64,000 nt of DNA from Gambelia wislizenii (GCA_030847615.1 JAUMIR010000014.1:12314501-12378500), one strand, 5' to 3'. Numbered from the stretch's first letter, positions 1 through 10,584 are shown. Program-made: numbers and translations. The notes: generated by a model not told the origin, from the letters alone.

Positions 1-610
1 GCACACCTCTACTATGCCTTCGCCCAGTGGCTGGTAAGAGCCCCTCCTTCCATGTTCCAACTGCCATTCCTTTAGTCTTTGAGGGAGAAAAGAGCAGCCA
101 GGCAGAGCGCCATCATGCCTTGGCCCAGTGGCTGGTGTGAGCCCCTTCGTCCATGTTCCAATTGCCATTCCTCTAGTCTTTGAGGGAGAGAAGAGCAGCC
201 AGGCAGAGCGCCATCATGCCTTGGCCCAGTGGCTGGTGTGAGCCCCTTCGTCCATGTTCCAATTGCCATTCCTCTAGTCTTTGAGGGAGAGAAGAGCAGC
301 CAGGCAGAGCGCCATCATGCCTTGGCCCAGTGGCTGGTGTGAGCCCCTTCATCCATGTTCCAATTGCCATTCCTCTAGTCTTTGAGGGAGAGAAGAGCAG
401 CCAGGCAGAGCGCCATCATGCCTTGGCCCAGTGGCTGGTGTGAGCCCCTTCGTCCATGTTCCAATTGTCATTCCTCTAGTCTTTGAGGGAGAGAAGAGCA
501 GCCAGGCAGAGCGCCATCATGCCTTGGCCCAGTGGCTGGTGTGAGCCCCTTCGTCCATGTTCCAATTGCCATTCCTCTAGTCTTTGAGGGAGAGAAGAGC
601 AGCCAGCATC
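1..610 (-). repeat. 101-bp tandem repeat (about 6 units)
   Basis: A unit of about 101 bp repeats head to tail about six times, with only a few substitutions between units; the array runs off the left edge of the window. Each unit holds TTTGAGGGAGAGAAGAGCAG and CCTTGGCCCAGTGGCTGG. Because 101 is not a multiple of 3, the same peptide reappears in shifted frames, so the 65-90 aa ORFs here are not genes. Related, more diverged units lie at about 18990-19230 and 42240-42840 on the other strand, next to a similar head sequence. The array therefore seems to be the internal VNTR of a dispersed repeat. Confidence 0.9.
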
Positions 611-770
611 TGGGCTTAATCCCCTCCCACACTTCCATTCCTTTTTCTTTATGTGTTGTGTCTTATTCAGATTGTAAACCTGAGGGGAGAGAACTGTCAG
701 ATTAATGAATTGCAATCCACCCTGGGAGTCCTGTTTAGCTGAAGGCACAGTATAAATGTTCTAAATAAGA
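611..770 (-). repeat. head region of the VNTR-bearing repeat
   Basis: On the minus strand this stretch reads toward the 101-bp array: a 'TTTACAATCTGAATAAGACA' type segment, then a G-rich 'GGGAGGGGATTAAG' segment, then the first unit. The same order is seen before the arrays at 18930-18990 and 42190-42250, which ties the three loci into one family. The segment resembles the 3' end of an L2-type LINE, but that is a guess. Confidence 0.5.
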
Positions 771-1125
771 ATCATATAGAAAATGTTCTTTTGCAGACTA
801 ATTAAGAAATGTGCCTTGTTTATGCCTCCAAAACATTTTGGGTATAACTCCATTAACAACGACTCTGGCTGTGAAGCTCCTTTTTTACAAAGGCTTTTTA
901 TGCCTGCCCAGCCTGTGCTTTCCTCCTCCTTCTCTGTCTAACTGGACTTTTTAAAGCAGGGTGGTGAAGGAAAGCATAATTGAAGATTACACGGATATTC
1001 ATTGCCATGTTGCAGGAGTATATGTGCAGTAAGCAATGTAATAAAGCTTGAGCTGGAAAAGAATGAGATTCCACTACCTACCTGTAACAGGCAAGGTAAA
1101 CAGCAGTTGTCGCCAGAATCCCTTA
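771..1125. other. no recognised feature
   Basis: A unique-looking, moderately AT-rich stretch. I see no coding signal and no match to the other repeats of the window. Confidence 0.5.
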
Positions 1126-1320
1126 CTGTCTTTTAATGCATTTTAATTTTTTTTTTTGCATTTTAATATTTTAATGTTTAATGTTTTAACTTACAAATGG
1201 TTTAATTGTTTTTCAAATCTTATATTTATATTTTCATTTTGGCCTTTGTACTGTTTTTAATTTGTATTGTTTTAAATACGATGTTAGCCACCTTGAGTTC
1301 CATTACTGGGAGAAAGATGA
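1126..1320 (+). mobile_element. L2-type LINE 3' end fragment
   Basis: A T-rich 3' UTR-like run is followed by GTTAGCCACCTTGAGTTCC, the usual 'GCCGCCTTGAGTCCC' terminal block of L2-like LINEs in lizards. Only the 3' end is present and there is no ORF. Confidence 0.55.
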
Positions 1321-1690
1321 GACACACAGCTTGCCCTCTGTATCTGCAGTGGAAATGTTCCAGGACTTACAGCAGATGCAAAACTGCATATAATAGTGAA
1401 CTGCCATAGAAAACCATAGAATTGTGCTGGAAGACCTAGAAAATGCCTAGAGAGGATGCCTCTCTTGGCATCTGGCATGACTCTATGGTCAACTTCCAGC
1501 AAAAGTTGACCATAGAGTTGTGCTGGAGGACCTACTGATGCCTAGAGAGACTGCCTCCAGCATAACTCTATGGTCCTCCAGATGTCTAGAGAGACCTTTC
1601 CTTCTGACTACAGGTAAGTGAAACTGTGGGTACTGATCCAGCATAAATGTGTGTGTTGGGGTGGTGGTGATCCATAAATGAATAAAATCA
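1321..1690. mobile_element. Tigger-like MITE, 'TGCCTAGAGAG' family, copy 1
   Basis: Contains several copies, in both orientations, of a GGAGGACCTA...TGCCTAGAGAG block, and an end that reads GTGAAACTGTGGGTACTGAT. Similar copies lie near 14755, 16560, 18360, 20190 and 45195. Better-preserved copies end in ...CCTGTA, with terminal wording like pogo/Tigger elements (TATCCACAGTTTCACTTATCC type). No transposase is present, so it is non-autonomous. Confidence 0.5.
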
Positions 1691-1778
1691 TCATCACCAT
1701 TTGAGGAAGTAGTCTATGAAGCTTATGCTACAACTTCTTTCTCTCAAAGGTGTTACAAAATACCCTTGCTGCTGCTGC

Positions 1779-1808
1779 TTCCCCTCCTCCTCCTCCTCCT
1801 CCTCCTTC
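1779..1808. repeat. (TCC)n microsatellite
   Basis: Simple run of TCC triplets. On the minus strand it gives a spurious poly-Arg stretch in a 166-aa ORF. Confidence 0.9.
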
Positions 1809-2254
1809 TCATACAGAAAGAAAGGGGGAGAGCAGGTAAGCCTGGCTCACCAGATACTCCCAACATGTGAAAAAGCATAACTGTATAACTTTGGCCAAAA
1901 AAAAAAAAGGGCATCAAGAAAAACAGAGACCGGTGAAAGACAAAGCTATCTTCTGGGTATATTTTGGAAGAAGTCTCGGTGGTCTCTAGAAGCTTCAAAA
2001 TGTTTTCTTTTACTAATGCAAGGCTTACCTGACTTGGGTGTTTCATTTCACACATGCATATTGTTAGTTTTGGATTAAAAGATTTCTGATACATGTTGAG
2101 CTGCTCTCCCTTTTTTTGTGGGGCAGAGACCAATTCCTGTTCTTCCCATGCCTCTGGCACCAAATTTTCTGTTGAAGAAATAATACCCAGGAACACATGG
2201 ATGTAGTTAAATGAGCTATACCTGTGTTCTATGAGGCTCTTTTCACATGGCACA

Positions 2255-2422
2255 ATTATAGAGGCTTGATTCCACTTTCACTACCATGGCTCTATCTTAC
2301 AGAAACCTGGGATTTGTAGTTCCATGAGGTATATAGAATGTTCTGCTGGAGCGCTCTAGTGCCTAATCCAACTACAGATTCCAGGATTCTGTAGGATGCA
2401 GCCATTGTCTTTAAAATAGCAA

Positions 2423-2457
<35 letters not shown>

Positions 2458-2489
2458 ATACATATTATAATTGTGCAGTGTGAAAGGGG
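2255..2489. mobile_element. palindromic MITE (GCAGAAATAATGCAG family), diverged copy
   Basis: Shows the two inverted halves of the family: 'ACCATGGCTCTATC...CTGGGATTTGTAGTT' and 'ACTACAGATTCCAGGATTC...GGATGCAGCCAT'. An (AATA)n microsatellite at about 2409-2461 has expanded inside it. Better copies lie at 10366, 11178, 50112 and 60822. Confidence 0.55.
2409..2461. repeat. (AATA)n microsatellite
   Basis: About 13 tandem AATA units inside the diverged MITE. Confidence 0.9.
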
Positions 2490-3155
2490 CCTCTCAAAAC
2501 TTTCCCAAAAGTCTTCTACAGTGGGGGATGTGAGACAAGGCCCTTCTTAAGAAGACAGTGAGGCTGAGCTACTGGGTAACAGGAACAGGTAGCTCTTCTG
2601 GGCACCTTCCCCCACCGCAAACAGGCAACATTATTCCTCCCCCTGCCAAATATTGGCAGGCTTGCCTATTTTGACTTCTTGTCCTCCCTCAGCTGGGAGC
2701 CGCTCTCTGCCTGAGCTGCTGCCTCCCAGCTTGTGGCACAGAGGGCCACTACGGTGCGTAGTGGATGGTAATGAAACCAGACAGCCGCAGAGAGTTCGGT
2801 GCAGGGAGTCATGGGGGAAGGGAGCCTCCCCCATCCTCATGTCTGTGTGTGCAATGCTGGGGCCTGCAGAGTTTGGGTGTCATTCTGCCAAGAGAAACTG
2901 CTATCCTCCCTGTTGGAAACAGAGAACTGGAATGACTCCAGTCCTTCCCTTCAGCTGGGCAGGATGTTGCAAGTCCTGGCAGTGCGGTGGTTCCAGAGAA
3001 TGGCATTCTCCTGCTTCTGGCCTGAGGCCTGGCACATTCCATGATGAGATTCAAAGCAAAACGCCTGAATGCAGTAACTCTCTCCCATCCTGCACTTTTT
3101 TTGGACTCACATTTGTCTCTTGCTACCCTGATTATCCGCCTTTTTCTTTCCACTT
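2490..3155. other. no recognised feature
   Basis: Several overlapping ORFs of 69-184 aa occur on both strands, but none shows a domain, and the region is too compositionally even to favour one. I see no gene here. Confidence 0.45.
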
Positions 3156-3159
3156 ATAC

Positions 3160-3537
3160 CAACATACCTTCCAACTGTCCCAGTCTGGCAGGCACCATCC
3201 CGATTAATCCTCTGCCATCCCATTTTCTCAGCTGCTTTTTAAAAATGTCCTGGTTTTTCTCTCTCCCTCCTTCTTCTTCTGCTTCCCCCCTTTGCCTTCA
3301 GCTTACTTCCGTTGCTGCAAGCTGAATTCCAAGTGCAAAAGGAGTTTGCACTCAATGAACTCAGGTAGGGGGAAATGGAGAAAGTTGGGAACCCAGGAGG
3401 CTCCAGCAAAAGCAAACTGCTGCAGCCTCTCCTTGCTTATGTGTGAATGGCTTTGGCCATCTTGACCACACTCTGATGTGGTTTGGCCATGTGTGTGCTT
3501 GTTTTCAACTATGAAATGTTGGAAGGTATGTACCAAA
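3160..3537. mobile_element. MITE with CATACCTTCCAAC terminal inverted repeats
   Basis: Begins ACATACCTTCCAACTGTCCC and ends AATGTTGGAAGGTATGT, an inverted repeat of about 13 bp. The body includes a pyrimidine-rich tract and GCAAACTGCTGCAGCCTCTC. Related pieces occur at about 37060-37325 (minus), 50360-50480 and 62965-63310. It has no coding capacity, and I could not fix a superfamily. Confidence 0.6.
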
Positions 3538-3699
3538 AATGTGTCTAAACATCAACCCCTCGCTCATGAGCACTACAAACTAGGGCTTTGAGGTGCAGAG
3601 GTGGGGAGATCTAACACACAGTTTGTCTTCTGTCCCCAAGTCACAATACAGTACCCAGGGATCTTTGGAGAAAGCAATCATCATCATCATCATCATCAA

Positions 3700-3900
3700 T
3701 CTCTGCCAGTTTCACCAAACCAGGACTCAAAGGAACTTATAAATTCAAATAAGCACAGTATAGTTAAACATGCAAAAAGGTAAGTGCTACAGTGGAATTA
3801 AATGCTCAATCACATTAAAAACTATTTAAAACACACAGTACAATTAAATATAGTAGAAAGCAGTTTAAAAACAGGACAATTCAAAACAATACAGTACCTT
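3700..3900 (-). mobile_element. possible L2-type LINE 3' UTR fragment
   Basis: An A-rich stretch with AATTAAA and TTTAAAA blocks, like the reverse complement of L2 3' UTRs in this window (20560-20760). Weak, composition-based call. Confidence 0.3.
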
Positions 3901-3904
3901 TGTA

Positions 3905-4078
3905 AGCCAGTATGTTGTAGTGCTTTGAGTACTGGACTCCCAGAGATGAGGGTTCAACTCCTACTCAGCCATGGAAATCCATTTGGTGATGTTGGGCAAG
4001 TCACACTCTCTCAGGCTTAGAGGACGGTACTGGCAAACCTCCTCTGAAGAAATCTTGCTCAGAAGACAGTAGGTTACC
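3905..4078 (+). mobile_element. tRNA-derived SINE
   Basis: A tRNA-like head (GTAGTGCTTTGAGTACTGGAC; B-box-like GAGGGTTCAACTCC) is followed by the body block TTGGGCAAGTCACACTCTCT and AACCTCCTCTGAAGAAATCT. This is the commonest SINE of the window. Better-preserved copies elsewhere end in a Bov-B-like tail. Confidence 0.8.
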
Positions 4079-4157
4079 ATGTATTCCTGCATGGCAGGGG
4101 TTTGGACTGGATGGCCCTTGTGGTCTCTTCCAAGTCTATGATTCTATGATTGTATAG
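4079..4157 (+). mobile_element. CR1 LINE 3' end
   Basis: Ends in TCTATGATTCTATGATTG, the octamer repeat that closes CR1 elements, preceded by the GGACTGGATGGCCCTTGTGG block. Confidence 0.8.
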
Positions 4158-4319
4158 GTCACATTGAAGGCACATAACAACACAACAACAGCCTCTCAAA
4201 AAGCGCTTTTCCTTAAAAACATCCAGTTTTATTCCTGTCAGAATTAAAAAGGTTTTGCATTTCAATGGAAAGACATCAAGGAAGGATAGCATTCACTATG
4301 ATGTAGAGTTGGCTGAAGA

Positions 4320-4390
4320 CATAGAATCATAGACCTGGAAGATACCACAAGGGCCATCCAGTCCAACACCCTGCCATGCATCTCTCAGTC
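4320..4390 (-). mobile_element. CR1 LINE 3' end
   Basis: Reverse complement of the CR1 3' terminus: ATAGAATCATAGA, then CCACAAGGGCCATCCAGTCC. Confidence 0.8.
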
Positions 4391-4589
4391 TTTTATGTCC
4401 CTTTCTGCTCCCTTCCTTAATGGCTGAAATTTTGATTGTAAGCTCTTTGAGGGGAGGGACCTTTTAAAAAAATATCTTAACATAACTGTTTCCAGCACCA
4501 AGTAGATGGGTTGTGTTTTATCTGTACAGCATGCAGTGTGGACCCACTTGTGTGGGTGAATGATGCGACTTTCTTTCAGAGGAGTTTCC

Positions 4590-4900
4590 CTTGTCGTTGA
4601 TGTTGTTTTGTGCCTTTATGTCATATCTGACTTAGGGCAACCCCATGGTGAACCTATCACAGCACTTTCTTGCCAAGCTTTGTTCAGAGAGGGTTTACCT
4701 TTGTCTTCCTCTGAGGCTGAGAGAGTATGACTTGGTCAAGGTCACCCAGTGGGTTTCCATGGCCGAGAGGGAATTCGAACCCTGGTCAGTGGGGAGCTGT
4801 AGTCCAACACTCAAACTATTACACTATATTGGCTCTTATGTTTGCCTTGGGGGTCACCGTAAGCCAGAAATGACTTGAAGATAAAAGACAAACCAATTGG
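4590..4900 (-). mobile_element. tRNA-derived SINE with Bov-B-like tail
   Basis: Minus-strand SINE with a clear B box: the plus strand reads GGAATTCGAACCCTGG, i.e. CCAGGGTTCGAATTCC. It carries the GTGACCTTGACCAAGTCA body block and a tail complementary to TGTTGTTTTGTGCC. At 4841-4900 a plus-strand tail (GTCACCGTAAGCCAGAAATG, then GACTTGAAG) abuts it, giving a head-to-head junction of two SINE pieces. Confidence 0.75.
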
Positions 4901-4959
4901 TAATTGGAGTTAGGCAGCAGTTCAGAAGACGGACAATGCCATTGCAATAGAATTTTGTG

Positions 4960-5270
4960 CAGGTGCAGGTTGTACAAATGTGCAGGTTGTACAGATGAGG
5001 TAGAAAATCAACTCATTGGAAATGTGGTGCTGGAGGAGAGCTCTACAGATACCATGGACTGCTAAAAAGACAAATCAATAGGTCCAAGAGCAAATCAAGC
5101 CTGAACTTTCTCTAGTAGCCATGATGACTAAACTGTCATACCTTAGACATATCATGAAAGACATGGCTCACTAGAAAACACGATAATGCTTGGGAAGGCA
5201 GAAGGCAGTAGAAAAAGTGAAAGACCACATTGCAGATAGTTGGACTCAGGTTTGGTCTATATGAGGCAAT
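4960..5270 (+). mobile_element. Bov-B/RTE LINE fragment (degenerate)
   Basis: The reading resembles the end of the Bov-B reverse transcriptase ORF: a 'RTNKSI' stretch, then 'YxxHxMRHGSLENTIMLGK' and a KSERPHCR-like basic stretch. Several stops and frame changes make it a dead fragment. Confidence 0.6.
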
Positions 5271-5879
5271 AAAATGTGGATAGATGCGCAGTAACGCCAA
5301 TTTGCAGCAGCTTTCATTTGTCTACATGTTTTTTTGTCAAGATCACAGGCATGTGAAGCCATATGTGTTTGATGTTCAAACGGGCATGCCTGCAAATCAA
5401 GATGGTGGGCATGAGTGAATTAATCGTGTCTTTTTTGCCAACAATTACTGCTGCCACACAGTATTAAAAACCAAAACAAATCCAAGGTGCGGAAGTTTGA
5501 TCTTCTGCTTAAATAAACAGGACCAAAAAAGGCTGTTTTATCACCATAGTGCACAATCACTATGGTCAAAATACAACATGGTGGTTCTGGGCACTTGCCT
5601 TGTTAGCAAGCTCCACCCCCTGCACACATCTGACCAATCAGCTTTCTACTTCCACTCCTATCGGTAAAGTGCAGCAAAGCAAATCGGTCGTCCCATTGAG
5701 CAGGAATGTGCATTTCCATCGCAGTATTTTAAAAAAATTAGGAAAAGCTGCAAAAGTTTTTCTTGCAGGGTATTTGGAGTTTTGGTCCCCATCTTTCCGA
5801 ATATGGCAAAATTATGCAGGATCCCATTGGGACAAAAGGTATTCTCCTTGAATTGTATGAGGAGTTTTTTTGCCATCTA

Positions 5880-6030
5880 GACAACCCCTCAGTCAAGGAA
5901 GCCACAGCTCTGAGTCTGCAAGACCTGAGCAAAGCTGTTGAGGATAGGGTGACTTGGTGGTCTCTTATTGATAAGGTTGCCATAAGTTAAAGTTGACTTG
6001 ATGGCACTTAATAACAAAATAACAACAGAT
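5880..6030 (+). mobile_element. Bov-B/RTE LINE 3' end
   Basis: Encodes the degenerate 'LQDLSKAVEDRVTW' motif typical of the Bov-B C-terminus, followed by GTTGACTTGATGGCACTTAA and an AACAACA tail. The same end recurs at 15310-15485, 21232-21400 and, reversed, 57040-57195. Confidence 0.75.
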
Positions 6031-6079
6031 GAGCAGCAAGCACTGATGGAATCCTTCCCAGAACACAAGTCTCTGACGT

Positions 6080-6415
6080 TTTAGATTCTTAAAATGGCCA
6101 GTTTTAGACACAAGGTCAATATGTTTTGACCCCCTGGGCTAATTTAGACCCCCAAAGAAGCCCCTTTTTTTGAAAACAGGAAAGGAATTGGAAGTGACTT
6201 CTGGTTCACCTCCTTTTGTTAAAAAGCCTGTTCTGGGCCTAAAATTGATGCCCCCACCCGCTAAGAACATGGCAAAAATGCTCCCTGAACTCCTAGAAGA
6301 CATTTGGTTTTTTTTAATTTTTATTTTTTGTGGTGGGGGATGCTTGCCCTCCAAGGTCTCTTGCGGGGAGTAATGCCTCCCCCTTACCTTTCACAGTTGC
6401 CCACTCCTGTTTTAG
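6080..6415. mobile_element. hAT-like MITE with GTTGCCCACTCCTG end
   Basis: The right end reads CACAGTTGCCCACTCCTG, like the copies at 30694-31098 and 40080-40360. A poly-T tract lies inside. The left end is diverged, so its boundary is uncertain. Confidence 0.45.
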
Positions 6416-7330
6416 AAGCTGGTTCTGAGAGCTCAGGAACTCCTGAGGACTTTTTCTAGCTTGCTTTCTACTCCCCTTCCTTTTCATCTCCAAAAAACTA
6501 TTCTATCAACTTCCCTCTGGGTATCTGGAGAATATCAGTAATTAATTTCCACCCAAAGTAGCCACCAGCCATCAAAGGCCATTCGCCAAGGTCTGGTTAT
6601 TCACCATTGAACACTAGGCTACTACCTTACAAGTCTGGAGCAGTGAGGCAGTCCGCTTAGGCTATGATCCTAGCCATGCTTTCTATGGTAGCAGTGTCTT
6701 GTGGTCAAAGCAGAGTGTGGGAGGCACCTCATATCTCCATTTTGGGCAGAGGTGCTCCACCCTTTCTCCAATTGTCCCTTGCCCTTGTGCTAGAGAATAA
6801 ACCCCATCACACACAATTGGAGTTATGGAAGATTGTACTCATTCCAGGAGCATTCTTGCAGCAAGACCATCCTGTGAATTGGTTTGCTAACCATTGCAAT
6901 GTGCTCCCTCTGTTTTAACACTCCTGGCAGTTCCCCTCCCCACATGTTCACTGTGAAATGTAATCACCACACCACACCACACGCACCACTCCCTGTCCAT
7001 GCACAGATGTAGAGAACCTTCTGTACTCTGTGCCTCAGCAGCAACATGTCCCTTTGAAGTAAGTCTGCCCTTTGCTCACTGATGACAAAGCGCTGTTGGA
7101 CTTTCTCCTCCCCTATCCACCCCCTCCTGGGGGACCATGGGCAGCTGATGCAAAGCAGGAATGACAAGTCTAGCTTTACTTTGGCTAGGATAAACAATTG
7201 GAGTTTGGAGATCAGTAGCCTACATGAAGTCCAGATGGACTGCTCTGATGTCCCAACCAGTTGGAAAAGAGGTCCTTCGGCCAACCCAGGCTAGAGGTAT
7301 GGGGGACTTTTCCACTAATCTCCTATCTTG
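6416..7330. other. no recognised feature
   Basis: Contains a short CACACCACACCACAC run at about 6967. ORFs of 70-106 aa on both strands lack domain signatures. I see no gene here. Confidence 0.45.
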
Positions 7331-7590
7331 CAGAAAACTTAATGTCCTTCAGCAAACTACAAATCTCCAAATTTCACAGGATAATTTTTTCTCCATCTAG
7401 CAGAGAATACTAGATCCCTTGCAAAACTATAAATCCCAGGGTGCCATAGGATGGAAAGTATTTTCTCTGTCTAGCAAAGAATGCAAAGTTCTTCACCAAA
7501 CTAAAAATCCCAGGATTCCACGCGGCATAAGAAAAGAAGAAAAGTCTATATCCCTCACCAAACTACAAAATCCAGGATATACAGAATTAT
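7331..7590. repeat. tandem half-MITE units (about 75 bp)
   Basis: Three to four degenerate units carry 'CAAACTACAAATC-CCAGG-TTCCA-AGGATGGAA-TTTTCTC'. Each matches one inner half of the GCAGAAATAATGCAG palindromic MITE. They are arranged head to tail and suggest local amplification of a MITE arm. Confidence 0.6.
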
Positions 7591-7591
7591 A

Positions 7592-7785
7592 CAGTTGGGC
7601 CTTCTGTATCCATGGGTTCTGCATTCACAGATTCAGCCAATCACAGCTTGAAAATATTTTGGTGGGGGAAAAAAAATACAAAAAGCAAAACTTGCTGCTC
7701 AATATTTTATATAAGGAATGCCATTTTACTACACCATTGTACATCATGGGATTTGAGCATCAATGGATTTTGTCAGGATTGCCTA
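7592..7785 (+). mobile_element. Tigger-like MITE fragment
   Basis: Starts TA-CAGTTGGGCCTTCTGTATCC, then TTCACAGATTCAGCCAATC, and continues to GGATTTGAGCATCAATGG. This order is typical of pogo/Tigger-type elements with TA targets. The right end is missing. Confidence 0.65.
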
Positions 7786-7847
7786 TTCTTGCAATTTTTG
7801 TATTGTTCTGTAACCTTGCTGCAACCTTGCTGTTAATTGTGTTTCCA

Positions 7848-8145
7848 TAGACTCATGGAGTTGGAAGAGACCACAAGGGCCATCTAGTCCAACCCCCTGC
7901 CATGCAGGAATACACAATCAAAGCATTCCCTACAGATGGCCATCCACCCTCTGTTTAAAAAACCTCCAAAGAAGACTCTACCACACTACGAGGCAGTGTA
8001 TCCCACTTCTGAACAGCTCTTACTGTCAGGAAGGTTTTCCTAATGTTTAGGTGGAATCTCTTTTCCTGTAGTTTGAGTCCATTGCTCCATGTCCTAGTCT
8101 CTGGAACAGCAGAAAACAAGCTTGCTCCATCCTCCATTACAGGAG
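7848..8145 (-). mobile_element. CR1 LINE, distal part of a copy split by a SINE
   Basis: Reverse complement of the CR1 3' end and C-terminal ORF; the minus strand encodes an 'LKLQEKRFHLNIRKTFLTV' stretch. The copy continues at 8345-8590 on the far side of the SINE. Confidence 0.85.
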
Positions 8146-8344
8146 CCCTGGTGGCACAGTGGTTAAATGCCGGTACTGCAGCTATAACGTGAGTTCAATC
8201 CTACAGGGGTCCAAGCCTTCCATCCTTCTGTAGGTTACTAAAATGAGTACCCAGCTTGTTGGGGGCAATTAGCTAGCACATTGTAAACCACTTAGGGAAT
8301 GCTTTGCACTGATAAGTGGTATAGAAATATAAATGCTATTGCTA
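8146..8344 (+). mobile_element. tRNA-headed SINE with L2-like tail, inserted in CR1
   Basis: Begins GGAGCCCTGGTGGCACAGTG (tRNA-like A box) and has a B-box-like TGAGTTCAATCC. The body is GAGTACCCAGCTTGTTGGGG, and the tail AAGTGGTATAGAAATATAAA then GCTATTGCTATC. Flanking ATCCTCCAT and ATCCTCAAT look like an imperfect target duplication. A partial second copy is at 43570-43685. Confidence 0.8.
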
Positions 8345-8590
8345 TCCTCAATATTAGATCCCTTCAAATAGTTAAACATGGCTATCATGTCACCTCTTAA
8401 CCTTCTCTTCCCTACCCAGCTCCCTAAGCTGCTCCTCATAGGGCATCCCTTCCAGAGCTCCTGCCATTTTGGTCACCGTCTGGACCCGTTCCAGCTTCTC
8501 AATATCTTTCTTGAATTGTGGTGCCCAGAACTGGACACAGTATTCAAGGTGAGATCTCACCAAAGTAGAATAGAGTGGCACTATTACTTC
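8345..8590 (-). mobile_element. CR1 LINE, proximal part of the split copy
   Basis: The minus strand continues the CR1 C-terminal reading ([19 protein letters not shown], then [11 protein letters not shown]). Together with 7848-8145 it makes one CR1 fragment of about 540 bp. Confidence 0.85.
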
Positions 8591-8950
8591 CCTTGAAGTA
8601 ACTGTGTGTCTGTCTTTTCCCCCCCAACTCTGCACATTTCATTGGTTTGCATTCTAAAATGTGCAGGTTGTTTTCTGTACATTTTCTTCCTTTGGACTGC
8701 CTTGTAACCTTGGAAATGTGTGAATTCTCAAGGTGAGGCATGTTTCTCCCTTGCAAGGAGTCTTAAGAGCTGTGAAAAGCCTGCTATGTTTAAGGCTGTT
8801 GAATCCAGCAGCCTTAAATTATTTTCTGTACCTTCTTGTCCCTTCCATTAATTTTCCAGGATTTTGCCTATGGACAAGGCTGCCTCTGAGAATGGCTAGA
8901 AGTGGGCTCTCTTTCTTTAGAGTTCTTATTTCAAGAGGTTGGAGGGCCAA
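8591..8950. other. no recognised feature
   Basis: An 89-aa plus-strand ORF starts at 8733 but shows no domain, and its C-terminus runs into a CR1 end. Not supported as a gene. Confidence 0.4.
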
Positions 8951-8954
8951 CTCT

Positions 8955-9043
8955 TGGGAATGTTTTAGATGTGCATTCCTGCGTGGCAGGGAGGTGGACT
9001 AGATGTCCCTTGTGGTCCCTTCCAACTTTATGATTCTATGTAC
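8955..9043 (+). mobile_element. CR1 LINE 3' end
   Basis: ATTCCTGCGTGGCAGGGAGG and TTTATGATTCTATG mark the 3' terminus. Confidence 0.75.
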
Positions 9044-9044
9044 C

Positions 9045-9250
9045 GGTAGCTTTGCAGAAATTCATTTTGCTGCTTTTGGCACAGATTTTCAACTTATCAA
9101 GATGATTTGATTTGATTCTCTCCTTTATAGCATTATTTATTCCTTCCCAGCTTTAGCCATCTGCAAACTTGATAATCATTTCTTTTAAATCCCCATCCAA
9201 GTCATTTATGTGAATAGGGAACATCACAAAAGGCATATAACAGAGGGCTG
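9045..9250 (-). mobile_element. CR1 LINE internal RT fragment (degenerate)
   Basis: The plus strand contains CATCTGCAAACTTGATAATC and ATCCAAGTCATTTATGTGAA, the reverse complement of a conserved CR1 reverse-transcriptase region upstream of the pieces above. Confidence 0.6.
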
Positions 9251-9640
9251 TGGCACTGGCACAGATTGTTTGTTTATTTATTTATACAAAATATGTATGT
9301 TCAGCCCCATATCATAAGCTCTCTGGGTGGCTTACCATCAAATCTATTGAAATAATTTAAAATTAGAACCATCACAATTTAAAACAATAAAAATAAACAT
9401 TCCAGAAACATTATGAATAATTTAAACAGTTAGTGTTAAAACTGTTCAAAACTATACATGTACAGTACACAGATTCGGAAGAAATCTTAAGCCCCCAAAG
9501 GCTTTTTTAAAAAGCCAAGTTTTAACTTGGCACTGGAATGAAAACAATGTTGGATCCAATTAGGCCTCCAAGCACCCAGTTTGGCAACCAGGGTGTCGCA
9601 GTGAAGAGCTTGTCTCATGTCTTTATAGAGCGGCTGAGTT
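9251..9640 (-). mobile_element. L2-type LINE 3' region
   Basis: A TTTATTTATTTATACAAAAT start, the CTCTGGGTGGCTTACCATC block and an A-rich UTR-like run, then AAAAAGCCAAGTTTTAACTTG and AGGCCTCCAAGCACC. Read on the minus strand this matches the L2 3' UTR and ORF end pattern. No ORF survives. Confidence 0.6.
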
Positions 9641-10135
9641 CCCACATGGAAGAGATGGAGTAAAACTTGGTGGTGTTCATGGAGTTATGCAGTAATTGTG
9701 CAACACTGCATCAGTAGTGAATGGCATGCGAGTCTGCTGGTGCAATTTACAGACCAGGTGCATGTGCCATGGTGGACAATATGCAATGTCCAGGTGCAAC
9801 CATGTGCAATGCACATGTACATCCATGTGCAACAATACCACATGTGGAACTCCATTCCTGAAATCTTGAACTAGATGTTGGGTTATGTGTTAATTGTGCT
9901 ATGCAACCCTTGTGCTGAATGTCAACGTTGTGCAACTAAAACAAGTAACCAAATAGGGAACTGCACAACCAATTGCACCTTGTGCATCCAATGTGCAATG
10001 GCACTGCATGGGCAACTCTGCTTCTGTGACTTTGAATTCAATGTGGCTTTCCCCCAATGGACAAAAATGGCCAATGGCTTCCCTAGGGGAACTTACACAT
10101 AAGTAAGACACCACCAGGATTCCAACCAGTGTATT
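9641..10135. repeat. unclassified repeat rich in TGTGCAA/TTGCACA (copy 1)
   Basis: Many TGTGCAAT and GTGCAA words in both orientations, plus a shared ACTTACACATAAGTAAGACA / AGGATTCCAACCAGTG block. Related stretches: 13680-14000, 38000-38420, 43240-43545, possibly 51660-51790. It looks like a non-autonomous element of unknown class. Confidence 0.45.
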
Positions 10136-10365
10136 TTTCCCATTGGTAGGACACAGAGGAGGGCCAATCCAGCAGTTCTCAGTGCTTACATTGACACTGC
10201 TCCAAAAGGATACCTGTCATTGTATGCACTCTGGGGCAGGGACCACTTTGTTCTGTAACACTTCAGACCACACCCAGTATATTTGTTGGCTTTGCTGGGC
10301 TGTGAGTTTCTTGGCATGGCTTCTCTCTTTCTTTCAGGCATAGCATTTATTAAAGATCTCTTAAA

Positions 10366-10584
10366 CTGCTGCCATATTGCAGAAATAATGCAGTTTGACA
10401 CTGCTTTAACTGCCATGGCTCAATGCTATGGAATGTTGGGATCTGTACTTTTGTGAGCTATTTAGCCTTCTCTGACAGAGAGCTCTGGTGCCACAACAGA
10501 CTACAATTCCTGGGATTCCACAGGATGGAGCCATGATAGTTAAAGCAGTTTCAAACTGCATTATTTCTGCGGTGTGGCAGCAGC
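10366..10584. mobile_element. palindromic MITE (GCAGAAATAATGCAG family)
   Basis: Left end CTGCTGCCATATTGCAGAAA; right end TTTCTGCGGTGTGGCAGCAG. Inner arms mirror each other (TTAACTGCCATGGCTC / GAGCCATGATAGTTAA; CTACAATTCCTGGGATTCC). Length about 219 bp, with no coding capacity. The most conserved of at least six copies. Confidence 0.8.

Noticed and set aside
1..610. CRISPR array
   Set aside because: Units are contiguous with no unique spacers, and the genome is vertebrate.
1..748. Repeated 65-90 aa ORFs with the same peptide
   Set aside because: The 101-bp unit shifts frame each time; peptides repeat only because the DNA repeats.
2653..3207. 184-aa plus-strand ORF
   Set aside because: No domain, overlaps ORFs in other frames, and runs into a MITE.
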